Origin: Paenibacillus sp. KS-LC4
GTDB taxonomy: Bacteria > Bacillota > Bacilli > Paenibacillales > Paenibacillaceae
Direction of reading: 5' to 3'
DNA length: 64,000 nucleotides
Assembly (NCBI RefSeq): GCF_036894955.1
Contig: NZ_CP145905.1
Coordinates: forward strand, 3,800,501 to 3,864,500
In this document: positions 55,326-63,342 of the stretch, one piece after another
Layout: every line of letters starts with the position of its first letter
Numbering within the stretch: the stretch's first letter is position 1
Translations under genes and position numbers: made by a program
Notes under the pieces: generated by a model
What the model was told of the DNA's origin: nothing
What the model saw: only the letters and a program-made list of their open reading frames with translations
Databases searched by the model: none

Positions 55326-55625
55326 AAAAAACTCCCGTCCAACATGGGACGAGAGTATAAAACTCACGTGGTACCACCCAAATTCCCCTTGCAGCCTTTC
55401 CTGATTAACAGAAAAAACGCAATGGCTTCGTGTGCCGCCGATTGAAGGCGGACTATACCGTTAACGCCGGTCAAACGCTGTCCTCTTACCCGCCGCCGAC
55501 TGGTCAAGCCCAGCCGCCCGCGCTGCTCGAAGACAGATCCTCCAGGACCATATTCCAACTTTGCCCGTACCGGCTCGCACCTGATTGCCCGGCTCTCTGC
55601 GACGCAGCTTCCATTGTACTTATCC
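55326..55625 (-). ncRNA. Methionine T-box leader of metG
   Basis: On the minus strand the T-box sequence TGGGTGGTACCACG (55367-55380) is followed by a terminator hairpin (CTCTCGTCC with GGACGGGAG, 55332-55355) and a T-run. Upstream are AGAGAGCC, GGTGCGAGCCGG and TTCGAG-type stem I elements, and in the specifier position GGAATATGGTCC gives ATG (55549-55551), the methionine codon. Uncharged tRNA-Met should stabilise the antiterminator and permit metG transcription. The 5' boundary is estimated. Confidence 0.9.
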
Positions 55626-55675
55626 ATTCATCAGACTCATATATGACAAAATATACCGAACCGCCAGCCCTTCTG

Positions 55676-55945
55676 TCAAGTAGGCCGCTCCCCGCCGCCT
55701 TGCTTTCCGCCTTTGGCAGGCGGAACCGGATCATAGCCGCCAGCGTGAAACGGGTGACAGCGGCTAATTCGCCGCGCTGCCAGCCAAGAGCCTCTTAGCA
55801 CGCCATGCACTTCAATGGCCTCCAAGGCATAGGCGGAGCAGGTTGGTGCAAAGCGGCAAGAAGGCGGCAAATGCGGTGAAATCGCTTTGCGGTAAAAATG
55901 AATCGGCGCCTGAAATACACGTCTGGCTACAGGTCTTTTTTCCAT
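55676..55945 (-). CDS. yidD: Membrane protein insertion efficiency factor YidD
   Basis: An 89-residue YidD-family protein. The family motif [20 protein letters not shown], then [12 protein letters not shown] and [18 protein letters not shown], is complete. It associates with the membrane and aids insertion with YidC. The start overlaps the TAA of zur (TAATG). The Gly/Lys tail after VPP is longer than the core domain. Usually this gene sits by rnpA and yidC, so the zur neighbour is uncommon. Confidence 0.92.
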   Translation of the reverse strand: MEKRPVARRVFQAPIHFYRKAISPHLPPSCRFAPTCSAYALEAIEVHGVLRGSWLAARRISRCHPFHAGGYDPVPPAKGGKQGGGERPT

Positions 55946-56406
55946 TAGCTTTGCGCCGCTGCTGCTTCTTCCTGATCACAGTCTTTACAATAACCGAATA
56001 CTTCAAACTTATGCTTGACGATTCGGAAGTCAGCAGGCGCCGTCGTCTGTTCCATCGGACAGCACATAATGGGGTACGTTTTGCCGCAGTTCAGACAAAT
56101 CATATGATGGTGATGATCATGCTCGCGGCAATGAAGCTTAAACTTCACACCCTCCTCGAACACCACCTGCTCCAGTACACCCAGCTCCTCCATGACACGC
56201 AGGTTGCGGTATACCGTATCAAAGCTAAGCCCGGAGTAGGACTTGCCCATGTATTCATATACGTCCTTAGGAGCCAAATAGCCGGGTGATTCCGCAAATA
56301 GCTTGGCAAGCGTCTTGCGCTGGTCGGTAATGCGCAGACCTTGGCTCGACATGATTCTCACAATATCTTCAATCGTATTTGTATGTGAATGTGCATGTGT
56401 ACTCAT
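55945..56406 (-). CDS. zur: Zinc-uptake regulator Zur (Fur family)
   Basis: A 153-residue Fur-family repressor. [26 protein letters not shown] and [20 protein letters not shown] form the winged helix, [18 protein letters not shown] and GYCKDCD the metal sites. The [11 protein letters not shown] and CPME features resemble Bacillus Zur rather than Fur or PerR. It represses zinc uptake when zinc is enough, so ZnuABC is its likely target. The N-terminus MSTHAHSHT has an extra histidine cluster. It starts at ATG 56406 after AGGAGG. Confidence 0.85.
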   Translation of the reverse strand: MSTHAHSHTNTIEDIVRIMSSQGLRITDQRKTLAKLFAESPGYLAPKDVYEYMGKSYSGLSFDTVYRNLRVMEELGVLEQVVFEEGVKFKLHCREHDHHHHMICLNCGKTYPIMCCPMEQTTAPADFRIVKHKFEVFGYCKDCDQEEAAAAQS

Positions 56407-56453
56407 GCGACAAACCTCCTACTTCTGAAATTCTCTCTCTCCCAATAATGCCG

Positions 56454-56481
56454 AAAAAAAAGACTCTCGTCAATGAGAGCC
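56454..56481 (-). terminator. Terminator after the small membrane protein gene
   Basis: On the minus strand GGCTCTC pairs with GAGAGTC over six bases and is followed by TTTTTTT. It lies between the small membrane protein gene at 56.5 kb and zur. Confidence 0.85.
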
Positions 56482-56498
56482 TCCTTGTCACTGCTATT

Positions 56499-56723
56499 TT
56501 AACCGTTCAACCGCATATTAATAAGGAAGCTGGCGACCATCGCGACAAACAAAATCAGGCTGATAATTCCAAACGTCAGTCGCATGTTGTGCGCCTTGCG
56601 AAGCTTGTCACTGCTGCCCGCTTCCAGCTTAGCGAGCGTATAAGAGCGCTGCATAAAGAGAAATAAGATTAATGAAGCTACAAAAAACATGTTCACAATA
56701 AACCATACTGCTGTCCAAAACAT
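56499..56723 (-). CDS. Small membrane protein of unknown function
   Basis: A 74-residue protein with two helices (WFIVNMFFVASLILFLFMQ, FGIISLILFVAMVASFLIN) separated by a basic loop (LEAGSSDKLRKAHNMR). GAGGAGG lies before the ATG. Not recognised as a named family; it is 33 bp after another small membrane protein and is probably co-transcribed with it. Neither has a catalytic motif. Confidence 0.7.
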   Translation of the reverse strand: MFWTAVWFIVNMFFVASLILFLFMQRSYTLAKLEAGSSDKLRKAHNMRLTFGIISLILFVAMVASFLINMRLNG

Positions 56724-56756
56724 ATCGACGCCTCCTCTAACCGCAAAATTCCTGAG

Positions 56757-56957
56757 CTACAGGAACCATCGATTTAATATCCACATAAATACAACGAAGC
56801 TTACAACCGCCCCACCGATGCACATCCAACCGGAACGGAATCGCTGCCCGAACATACGCATAATGCCAAAGCTCAGCAATCCGAAAATGAGCAGCAAAAA
56901 AACTACGCCCAATATAAATAATGTTGCCGAGACATTGCTGACATCAACTAAACTCAC
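56757..56957 (-). CDS. Small membrane protein of unknown function
   Basis: A 66-residue protein with two helices (LFILGVVFLLLIFGLLSFGI, CIGGAVVSFVVFMWILNRWF) joined by FGQRFRSGW. I choose the GTG at 56957, which follows GGGGGA by about eight bases; a GTG nine bases earlier abuts the binding site. Not recognised. The gap on its right (56958-57283, about 325 bp) holds the promoter of the next gene and nothing else that I can name. Confidence 0.65.
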   Translation of the reverse strand: MSLVDVSNVSATLFILGVVFLLLIFGLLSFGIMRMFGQRFRSGWMCIGGAVVSFVVFMWILNRWFL

Positions 56958-57218
56958 GCGATACACTCCCCCATATTATTTCTATCTAGCATTATAAGGG
57001 ATTTGCCCTGCATAAAGCCAGTGTTAACGATAGACGTGCCGCCATTTTCCTTCGATAAGTAACGAATTTGTCACGTTTTGCAGGAAAGCGCCTAAAGCTT
57101 TAACCAAATAAAGCAGCACGCTCTTGACAAAAAAACGCGGGTTGATTGAGATTGATGATTGAATCGTGAACGAGCAGCTGAATCCGTCTTCCTATGACAG
57201 CACATAATGACAGCTAAA

Positions 57219-57247
57219 TTGACAGCCAACCTGAAAACGGATACAAT
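57219..57247 (+). promoter_or_regulatory. Strong sigma-A-type promoter of the nucleotidyltransferase gene
   Basis: TTGACA (57219-57224), a 17-base spacer, then TACAAT (57242-57247). Both elements and spacing are close to consensus. It ends 36 bases before the ATG at 57284. Confidence 0.8.
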
Positions 57248-57283
57248 TTTTGGATTATGTATTTATTAAAAGGTGGGTTTCAA

Positions 57284-58066
57284 ATGGACACTGCATATTA
57301 TTTAGATAGAGCGGTAGAGCTGTTTAAAGAAGAACTGGGCGATCAATTAATTGGAATATATTTACACGGTTCATTAGCAATGGGATGCTTTAACCCAAAT
57401 AAAAGTGATATTGACTTATTAATCGTTGTACAAGAAGCGTTAACGACTGAAACAAATAAACGTATTGCAAAAAGAGTTTTAAAGCTCCACGAAACTATGC
57501 CTAATGATCGCGGGATTGAATTAAGCATTGTTTTGGAAAATGTATTGCAGCATTTTGTTTATCCAACTCCATTCGAATTCCATTATTCTGATTTTCACCG
57601 AAAAAGCTATCAAGCTGATGACGATTATATTTGTGGCGGATATGACGATGCAGATTTAGCGGCTCATTTTGTAGTAGCCTATTATCGCGGAATTGCTCTA
57701 TATGGCAAAGCGTTTCGCGAAGCTTTCCAGCCTATTGACGAGCTGTTTTATATCAAGTCCATTCTATATGATATTCAAAATGCAGCAACGGATATTATTG
57801 ACACACCGATGTATATCACCTTAAATCTTTGCCGGGTTCTGTTTTTCTTAAGAGAAGGTGCCGTAGCTTCTAAAAAAGAAGGTGGAGACTGGGGCATGCA
57901 TGCCCTGCCCTCCAAATATCACCCGATGATAGAGCGCTCCCTGAATGAATACAGCGGCATCGAAGATCAGTCAGCATATAATCGTGAAATGTTGACGGCG
58001 TTTGCCTCCTATATGCTAAGCGAAATAAATAAAGACAGTCGGATCATGCAAATACATACGAATTAG
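57284..58066 (+). CDS. Aminoglycoside-type nucleotidyltransferase
   Basis: A 260-residue nucleotidyltransferase of the AadA/ANT(9) fold. IGIYLHGSLAMGCFNPNKSD has the GS and DxD catalytic motif (SDIDLLIVV), and the C-terminal part with LNLCRVLFFLREGAVASKKE and GGDWGMHALP fits the DUF4111 helical domain. The substrate is not known: it could modify an antibiotic such as spectinomycin or another molecule. AAGGTGGG precedes the ATG. The gene is more AT-rich than its neighbours and has its own promoter and terminator, so it may be acquired. Confidence 0.78.
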   Translation: MDTAYYLDRAVELFKEELGDQLIGIYLHGSLAMGCFNPNKSDIDLLIVVQEALTTETNKRIAKRVLKLHETMPNDRGIELSIVLENVLQHFVYPTPFEFHYSDFHRKSYQADDDYICGGYDDADLAAHFVVAYYRGIALYGKAFREAFQPIDELFYIKSILYDIQNAATDIIDTPMYITLNLCRVLFFLREGAVASKKEGGDWGMHALPSKYHPMIERSLNEYSGIEDQSAYNREMLTAFASYMLSEINKDSRIMQIHTN

Positions 58067-58077
58067 GCGGCATTCTA

Positions 58078-58117
58078 AACGGCATTTCAGAAGCTTTTAT
58101 CTGAAATGCCGTTTTTC
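58078..58117 (+). terminator. Terminator after the nucleotidyltransferase gene
   Basis: AAACGGCATTTCAGA (58078-58092) pairs perfectly with TCTGAAATGCCGTTT (58100-58114) over seven bases, with a T-run. Confidence 0.95.
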
Positions 58118-58309
58118 TCAATGATGCGTTTTATATGAGCCATTATGCTGCGCACCCTTGCTCCTCCCCTCGCCCGACATCGCCCTGACTCAATAATCAT
58201 TCATAATATGTGTCAGTATGAAGTGCAGCGTATAGTCATTCCTTAGCACAGGCGGTATACTTTTTTCAGAGATGACTGTATGTTAGACCGCCACATCGGA
58301 GGATTACTT

Positions 58310-58996
58310 ATGAATACGATTATGATTGTCGAAGACGAAGAAGCCATCTCAAGGGTGCTGGCTGCTTATATACGCAAGGCGGGCTTCAATTGCCACATAT
58401 ATCGAAATGGCTTGGAGGCCATTAAAGCCTTTGATGCGGCAACGCCCACGCTCATTCTTCTCGATGTCATGCTGCCGGGAATGAATGGCTGGGAAATTTT
58501 GCACCATATTCGCCACAAAAGCGCTTGTCCCGTCATTATGCTGACGGCCAGGGGCGATGTCAGCGACCGGATTCTAGGGCTTAATGAAGGAGCCGATGAT
58601 TATATGACAAAGCCCATTGAGCCAGAAGAGGTTGTTGCCCGCATCCATGCAGTGCTCAGACGGCCGCCCCGCTCACTCGTCAGCTCAGAGCAGGTCACTT
58701 TTGGCAGCATTCGCATTGATTTTAAATCACATGCGGTTTATTTGAATGGCGCCAGCCTAGCGGTCACGCCCCGTGATTTGTCGCTGCTCATGTTCCTCGC
58801 CGAGCATCCGAACCAGATTTTTTACCGCGAGCAGTTAATAGATAAAGTATGGGGCATGGATTATGAGGGCAGCGACCGCGCGGTAGATTTGGCCATTAAA
58901 CGGTTACGCAAGCTGCTGCTGCATTGGCCGCCAGAGGAAGGAGAGATCCGCACCTTGCGGGGGACGGGGTATATGCTTTATGTCAACCTCCAATAA
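58310..58996 (+). CDS. OmpR-family response regulator
   Basis: A 228-residue regulator. The receiver domain has MIVEDEE, phospho-acceptor Asp52 in LILLDVMLPG, and MTKPIEPEE. The C-terminal winged helix has VTPRDLSLLMFLAEHPNQIF, RAVDLAIKRLRKLL and IRTLRGTGYMLY. The ATG at 58310 follows GGAGG. It overlaps the kinase gene by 17 bp, so the two act as a pair. The target genes are not known. Confidence 0.92.
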   Translation: MNTIMIVEDEEAISRVLAAYIRKAGFNCHIYRNGLEAIKAFDAATPTLILLDVMLPGMNGWEILHHIRHKSACPVIMLTARGDVSDRILGLNEGADDYMTKPIEPEEVVARIHAVLRRPPRSLVSSEQVTFGSIRIDFKSHAVYLNGASLAVTPRDLSLLMFLAEHPNQIFYREQLIDKVWGMDYEGSDRAVDLAIKRLRKLLLHWPPEEGEIRTLRGTGYMLYVNLQ

Positions 58997-60395
58997 TCGT
59001 CGCCAAACGCTGCTCAGCCGCTGGACCTTTCGTTATGTACTCACCTTATTCATTGGATTGCTTGCCATCGGATTGGTATCCATCTTCTGGATTCGCCAGC
59101 AAACGCTGCATGAGCGGAAGCAAAATCTCCAAGCCTTCGCAGTTGTCGCCTCACAATATGTAAGCTATGAGAACGGGAAAATCGTCATTCCAGGCAATTT
59201 CTATGAATGGATCGACCGCACCCAGCGCCGTTACTCGCTGCCAGGGCAATTTTCGCTGCACGTATTTGACCAAAGCGGGAACGTTGTTTTTCTTAAAAAG
59301 GGGCCCCGAGACAAAGATGTGGCTCCGGCTCCGGCTGCGCCTTCACTTTCGAGTGAGCTTAGCGTCGTCATATCGAATGATCAGTATACGCTGACAACTC
59401 CAATAAGAGGCGAAAATATGGAGGAGGCCGTCGGATCGGTTGTCCTTTCCTATGCCTATAAGGAGCTAGTCCAGGTTAATCAGAACTACCGCCTCATTGC
59501 TGCCCTGCTCCTTGGCTCAGGCTTGCTTGGCTGGCTCATCATCTTCTTTCTATCTCGAAATTTAAGAAGGCCGATCCAGCAGCTCGCTGAGGCACTCCAT
59601 CAGATGGAGGCTGGCAATTATCAGGTCATCGTTCCCAACCAAGTGAAGGAAAAGGAAATACACGATTTGCTAGTGTCCTTCCAGACGATGGCTGCACGCC
59701 TCGGCACATTGGAAGAGCTGCGTACAGAGCTGCTTGCTGGCGTGACCCATGAGCTGAAAACACCGATTTCCTCCATCCATGGCCTTATTCATGCCGTTCG
59801 TGACCAAGTAGTTGCGGAGGAGGAGGCTGAAGAATTTCTCGACATCTCCTTGCAGCAGACTCGCCGACTTCAGCATATGGTCACCGACCTGCTGGATTTC
59901 CATGCCTTTGCTTCCGGCAAAATCAGCGTCCGGCAGGACTCGCTTGATCTCGGCAAGCTAGTTGGAGAAATTGTGTATCAGTGGGGCTTGCTTGATCCTG
60001 TAGAGGGGCTCGAGCTAACAACCGATATTCCGAGCGGAGCTTTCCCAGCTGCAGGTGACGCCAGCCGCATACAGCAAATTATTGTCAATTTGCTGAACAA
60101 TAGCAGACAAGCGCTGCAAGGCCGCGGCCGCATCCATGTAGCCTTGTCGCCATCATCAGCTGGCAGCTATGAAGTGATTGTGCAGGATAACGGTCCCGGT
60201 ATACCGGATGAGGAGCAGAAAAATATTTTTGAGCGCTACTTTCGCGGTGAGCGCAACAAGCTTTCTGTCGGTGGCCTTGGTCTCGGCCTTACCTACAGCC
60301 GGATGCTGGCCACAGCCATGGGAGGCCAGCTGAATTTGAAGCACAGTACCCCTCAGGGAACGACATTCCAGCTATTGCTCCCTAAGCAGCCATAA
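58980..60395 (+). CDS. Sensor histidine kinase
   Basis: A 471-residue membrane kinase. Two helices (about residues 17-38 and 172-193) enclose an extracytoplasmic sensor domain of about 130 residues. HAMP is near 194-245. The phospho-acceptor His257 is in GVTHELKTPISSIHG, and the ATPase domain has VNLLNNSRQAL (N box), VQDNGPGIPDEE (G1) and GGLGLGLTY (G2). It phosphorylates the paired regulator. The signal is not known; it resembles BaeS-type kinases only broadly. Confidence 0.92.
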   Translation: MSTSNNRRQTLLSRWTFRYVLTLFIGLLAIGLVSIFWIRQQTLHERKQNLQAFAVVASQYVSYENGKIVIPGNFYEWIDRTQRRYSLPGQFSLHVFDQSGNVVFLKKGPRDKDVAPAPAAPSLSSELSVVISNDQYTLTTPIRGENMEEAVGSVVLSYAYKELVQVNQNYRLIAALLLGSGLLGWLIIFFLSRNLRRPIQQLAEALHQMEAGNYQVIVPNQVKEKEIHDLLVSFQTMAARLGTLEELRTELLAGVTHELKTPISSIHGLIHAVRDQVVAEEEAEEFLDISLQQTRRLQHMVTDLLDFHAFASGKISVRQDSLDLGKLVGEIVYQWGLLDPVEGLELTTDIPSGAFPAAGDASRIQQIIVNLLNNSRQALQGRGRIHVALSPSSAGSYEVIVQDNGPGIPDEEQKNIFERYFRGERNKLSVGGLGLGLTYSRMLATAMGGQLNLKHSTPQGTTFQLLLPKQP

Positions 60396-60473
60396 TTGCT
60401 CGTGAGGCCGCTTCGTGTCTCGCTCTATAATAGGTGTTAAACCAACTTAGTGTCTAACCATTTAATCAAGGTC

Positions 60474-60501
60474 AGTCAGCAGCATTGGGCTGGCTTTTTT
60501 C
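60474..60501 (+). terminator. Terminator after the two-component system
   Basis: AGTCAGC (60474-60480) pairs with GCTGGCT (60489-60495, one G-T pair) followed by TTTTTT. The rest of the 470-bp gap (60396-60866) holds no gene that I can support, only an unlikely reading frame at 60485-60706. Confidence 0.7.
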
Positions 60502-60866
60502 TTTGCAGCCTTATGGCTATTCCGCTAATATCGAAAAGCCCGCGGCAGCATTCCTCATGCGCGGACTTTCAGGCGTTTCCCATTGCGCAAGGATCAACTT
60601 GACTGGGCGGACACAGCGGCAGCTATATCAACAAAAGGCATGGGATTTGGTACAGGCTGCGGACTCAGGAGACGCTAATGGGCTGGCGAAAGCCATTTTG
60701 AGGTGATGATATGGGCAATAGCGAATTCCCTGTCCGCATAATTCCAGAAATGGGGTTAAAAGCTAGAATAGCGGAACCTCAGTCCTTCTAAAAAAGTAAG
60801 CGCTCAGCAAGGCACAGCAGACCGGCTCCGGTTTGCAAATACACCTAGTTAGCAGTTGAAGCGGAT

Positions 60867-61208
60867 CTAACTATTTTGATTTTTTTCTCCCCACTCACAT
60901 AACTGTTCTAAGACAGGCAATAGCGTTTCCGCTTTATCTGTGAGACTGTATTCGACTTTAGGGGGAACCTGAGGGTACTCCTTCCGATTCACCAAACCAT
61001 CCGCTTCCAATTCTTTGAGATGCGAACTCAATGTTTTATAAGTGATCGTTCCTATCTGTCTTTTCAGATCATTAAAGCGAACCGGCTGATTTTCTGCCAA
61101 GATATAAATAATAACCATTTTCCATTTACCACCAATAACGGACACGGTGTAACCAAAGGGCGTATCTTGAATATTTTTAACTTTACCTTTATATTCAGCC
61201 ATACTCAT
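60867..61208 (-). CDS. HxlR-family transcriptional regulator
   Basis: A 113-residue winged-helix protein. VSVIGGKWKMVIIYILAENQ, the HxlR opening, is followed by FNDLKRQIGTITYKTLSSHL and PPKVEYSLTDKAETLLPVLE. Such proteins respond to aldehydes, quinones or other small reactive compounds. It has no cysteine. The gene is divergent from the arginase-family gene and an inverted repeat lies between them. The ATG at 61208 is used; a TTG start at 61241 has weak support. Confidence 0.88.
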   Translation of the reverse strand: MSMAEYKGKVKNIQDTPFGYTVSVIGGKWKMVIIYILAENQPVRFNDLKRQIGTITYKTLSSHLKELEADGLVNRKEYPQVPPKVEYSLTDKAETLLPVLEQLCEWGEKNQNS

Positions 61209-61227
61209 ATTTACACTATCCTCTCGG

Positions 61228-61256
61228 GTAGTACCTATCAATAAAGTGCGTACTAC
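61228..61256. promoter_or_regulatory. Inverted repeat, probable HxlR operator
   Basis: GTAGTAC (61228-61234) and GTACTAC (61250-61256) form perfect seven-base arms whose centres are 22 bases apart, two helical turns. They lie between the divergent genes, just upstream of TATACT (61277-61282), a likely -10 box for the arginase-family gene. Confidence 0.6.
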
Positions 61257-61312
61257 GTTTTAATTTGCGTTCAGTTTATACTGTCCTTACTTTGATGTAA
61301 GGGAGAGAAAAC

Positions 61313-62228
61313 ATGACTAATAAAACAATACGCCTGTTAATGCCGCAATGGCAAGGGGGAGATAACCCTAACTACTCTTTGGGAGCTGAATTGCTTGCTT
61401 GGTTAGCTCCAGGCAATGATCAACCTCTTATCCATGTGCCAGTGCAAGCTTATGACGGCACTCCACTTAAACACGAGAACGGGCATGAATGGGAGACAAC
61501 AGCTGCTTGAACAATTAGAGGCTGCTCAGCATATTATTAAGGCGCATAAGCCAGACCGCATCATTATGTTTGGTGGCGACTGCTTAGTCGAGCAAGCCCC
61601 ATTTGCCTATTTAAACGAGCGCTACGGTGGTGAATTAGGCTTAATTTGGATTGATGCTCACAGTGATTTAGTTAGATATGCGGGCTATGATAACGGACAT
61701 ACCTTGCCGCTCGGAAATCTGCTCGGAGAAGGAGATGCGGATTTTGCAAAACATGTAAAAATCCCTTTAAAGCCTGAAAATATCTTTATTGCGGGACTTG
61801 CAGCTCCTACAGCACAAGAAATAGAAGTGATTTCAGAAGCATTTCAAAGACTAGGCATTGCTACTACAGAACCAGATTCCGAAGTCATTCAAAGATTAGG
61901 AATTAGAACGGCAGGGACTGAAGAGCTAGCAAGCAGCACGGAATCTATAAAAAAGTGGATTAAAGAAAGCAAAATTAAGCACCTAGCTATTCATCTTGAT
62001 TTAGATGTGCTCGATCCAAAAGCATTTCGTTCCCTATTGTTCGCGAACCCTGAAGCACCCTATACTTATTCTCCTGCGGGAACGATGCAAATGCCTCAGC
62101 TACTTCATCTGATTAAAGAACTGTCAGAAGAAACAGATGTGGTTGGATTAGGCATAACGGAGCATATGCCATGGGATGCAATTAACTTGAAGAAGCTGCT
62201 CGGCGAAATACCTATCTTAAATAAGTAA
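61313..62228 (+). pseudogene. Arginase-family hydrolase, frameshifted
   Basis: The N-terminal part (61313-61510, MTNKTIRLLMPQWQGGDNPN to DGTPLKHENG) and the C-terminal part (to 62228) lie in different frames. Dropping one G from the GGG at 61481-61483 joins them smoothly as ENGMNGRQQLLEQLEAAQ. The C-terminal part has IMFGGDCLVEQAPF, WIDAHSDL and HLDLDVLDP, the metal-binding motifs of the ureohydrolase (arginase/agmatinase) family. In GGDC a cysteine replaces the usual histidine ligand. It could be inactive, a sequencing error, or a programmed shift. It is divergent from the HxlR regulator. Confidence 0.8.
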
Positions 62229-62469
62229 AGCTGGCATCCGAAATATAATCGAACACACTGTTCTGCTTAATCATAAAATACACGTTCGCGCTTTATGTCT
62301 GCGAGGGTGTATTTTTATGTGGAAGCGAATAGAAATCAGGAGCTGGCTCGCTCACGTTTGCATGCATATGCTAGTTCCCCGCCATGCTCCCTCAACATCT
62401 TCCTGACACAAAGATATATTAATCTAGCTCTAGAACAACATCCCCCCCATTTGAGAGGAGCTTCCCCCT

Positions 62470-63177
62470 ATGAAAGCAAAAAAAACGATTGTCACTCTGC
62501 TGATTCTGCTTGCGGTAAGTGCAGGCGCCGTTCAAGTAACTACGGCCAACGAAACAGTCCCACCTCAATGCCATAAGCAAAAAAAACCGGGCAAAAATCC
62601 CCCCTCCTCTCCGGTTTCTGTAAATTCTAAGCCAGCTCCACATGCGGGGCCTAAATCAGGAGCCAGCACCAGCATAACCGACCAGAACGGTTATACAATT
62701 TCGATCACAGGCGGCTTTGACACCGATTTCGTGGATCATGGCAGACCTGTCGTACTCATTGCGGCCGCGCTTGACGTATCCGCCGAAGTATTCAGAGATG
62801 CCTTCAGCGGTGTAGCACCAGCAGGCGCTGGAAGCGATGGACCAACCTCTGAGCAGGCACAATCTAATAAAGCAGCTCTGCTAAAGGTGCTTGCTCCCTA
62901 TGGCATTACTAACGACCGTCTCGATGAGGTTTCAAACTACTATCGTTACAATGGCAGCAAGGGCGAGTTTTGGACACATACGGCGGCGACCGCTTCAACC
63001 GTATTAACGAACGGCAAAGTGACCGGAATTAAAATTATAAATGCAGGTGCAGGTTATTCCTCCGCTCCCACGATATCTATAACAGGACCCTCTGGCACCT
63101 ACTCCGCCACAGCTACCGTTTCCTATACAACGGATTTTAAAACAAATGGCAGTCTTACAGAGATTAAGTTGAAGTGA
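62470..63177 (+). CDS. Secreted protein of unknown function
   Basis: A 235-residue protein with a clear signal peptide (basic start, then IVTLLILLAVSAGAV, likely cleavage near VTTANE). The mature part opens with a Pro/Lys-rich linker (about 32-65). A middle region (FDTDFVDHGRPVVLIAAALD, GVAPAGAGSDGPT) is followed by a C-terminal module (VTGIKIINAGAGYSSAPTIS) of a type found in repeated surface or tail-fibre proteins, here only once. No catalytic motif is seen. GAGGAG lies before the ATG. Not recognised as a family. Confidence 0.7.
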   Translation: MKAKKTIVTLLILLAVSAGAVQVTTANETVPPQCHKQKKPGKNPPSSPVSVNSKPAPHAGPKSGASTSITDQNGYTISITGGFDTDFVDHGRPVVLIAAALDVSAEVFRDAFSGVAPAGAGSDGPTSEQAQSNKAALLKVLAPYGITNDRLDEVSNYYRYNGSKGEFWTHTAATASTVLTNGKVTGIKIINAGAGYSSAPTISITGPSGTYSATATVSYTTDFKTNGSLTEIKLK

Positions 63178-63207
63178 GCAATTAAATGGAATTAGAAAAA
63201 GGAAAAG

Positions 63208-63239
63208 CAGCTATCGGCATCCTACCGATAGCTGTTTTT
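63208..63239 (+). terminator. Terminator after the secreted protein gene
   Basis: CAGCTATCGG (63208-63217) pairs perfectly with CCGATAGCTG (63225-63234) over seven bases, followed by TTTTT. Confidence 0.93.
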
Positions 63240-63342
63240 CTGCTGAAACTGATGATCGTATTCATAGCTTACATGCAGGCCTCTTAAACGTTTGAATTTA
63301 CAAGCGTCCAGGGCGTGTCTCCCTCCCTTATTGCGATGACAG

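Noticed and set aside
60485..60706. A 73-residue frame after the histidine kinase
   Set aside because: It starts inside the terminator loop region and has no ribosome binding site. The second half may be an old gene remnant.
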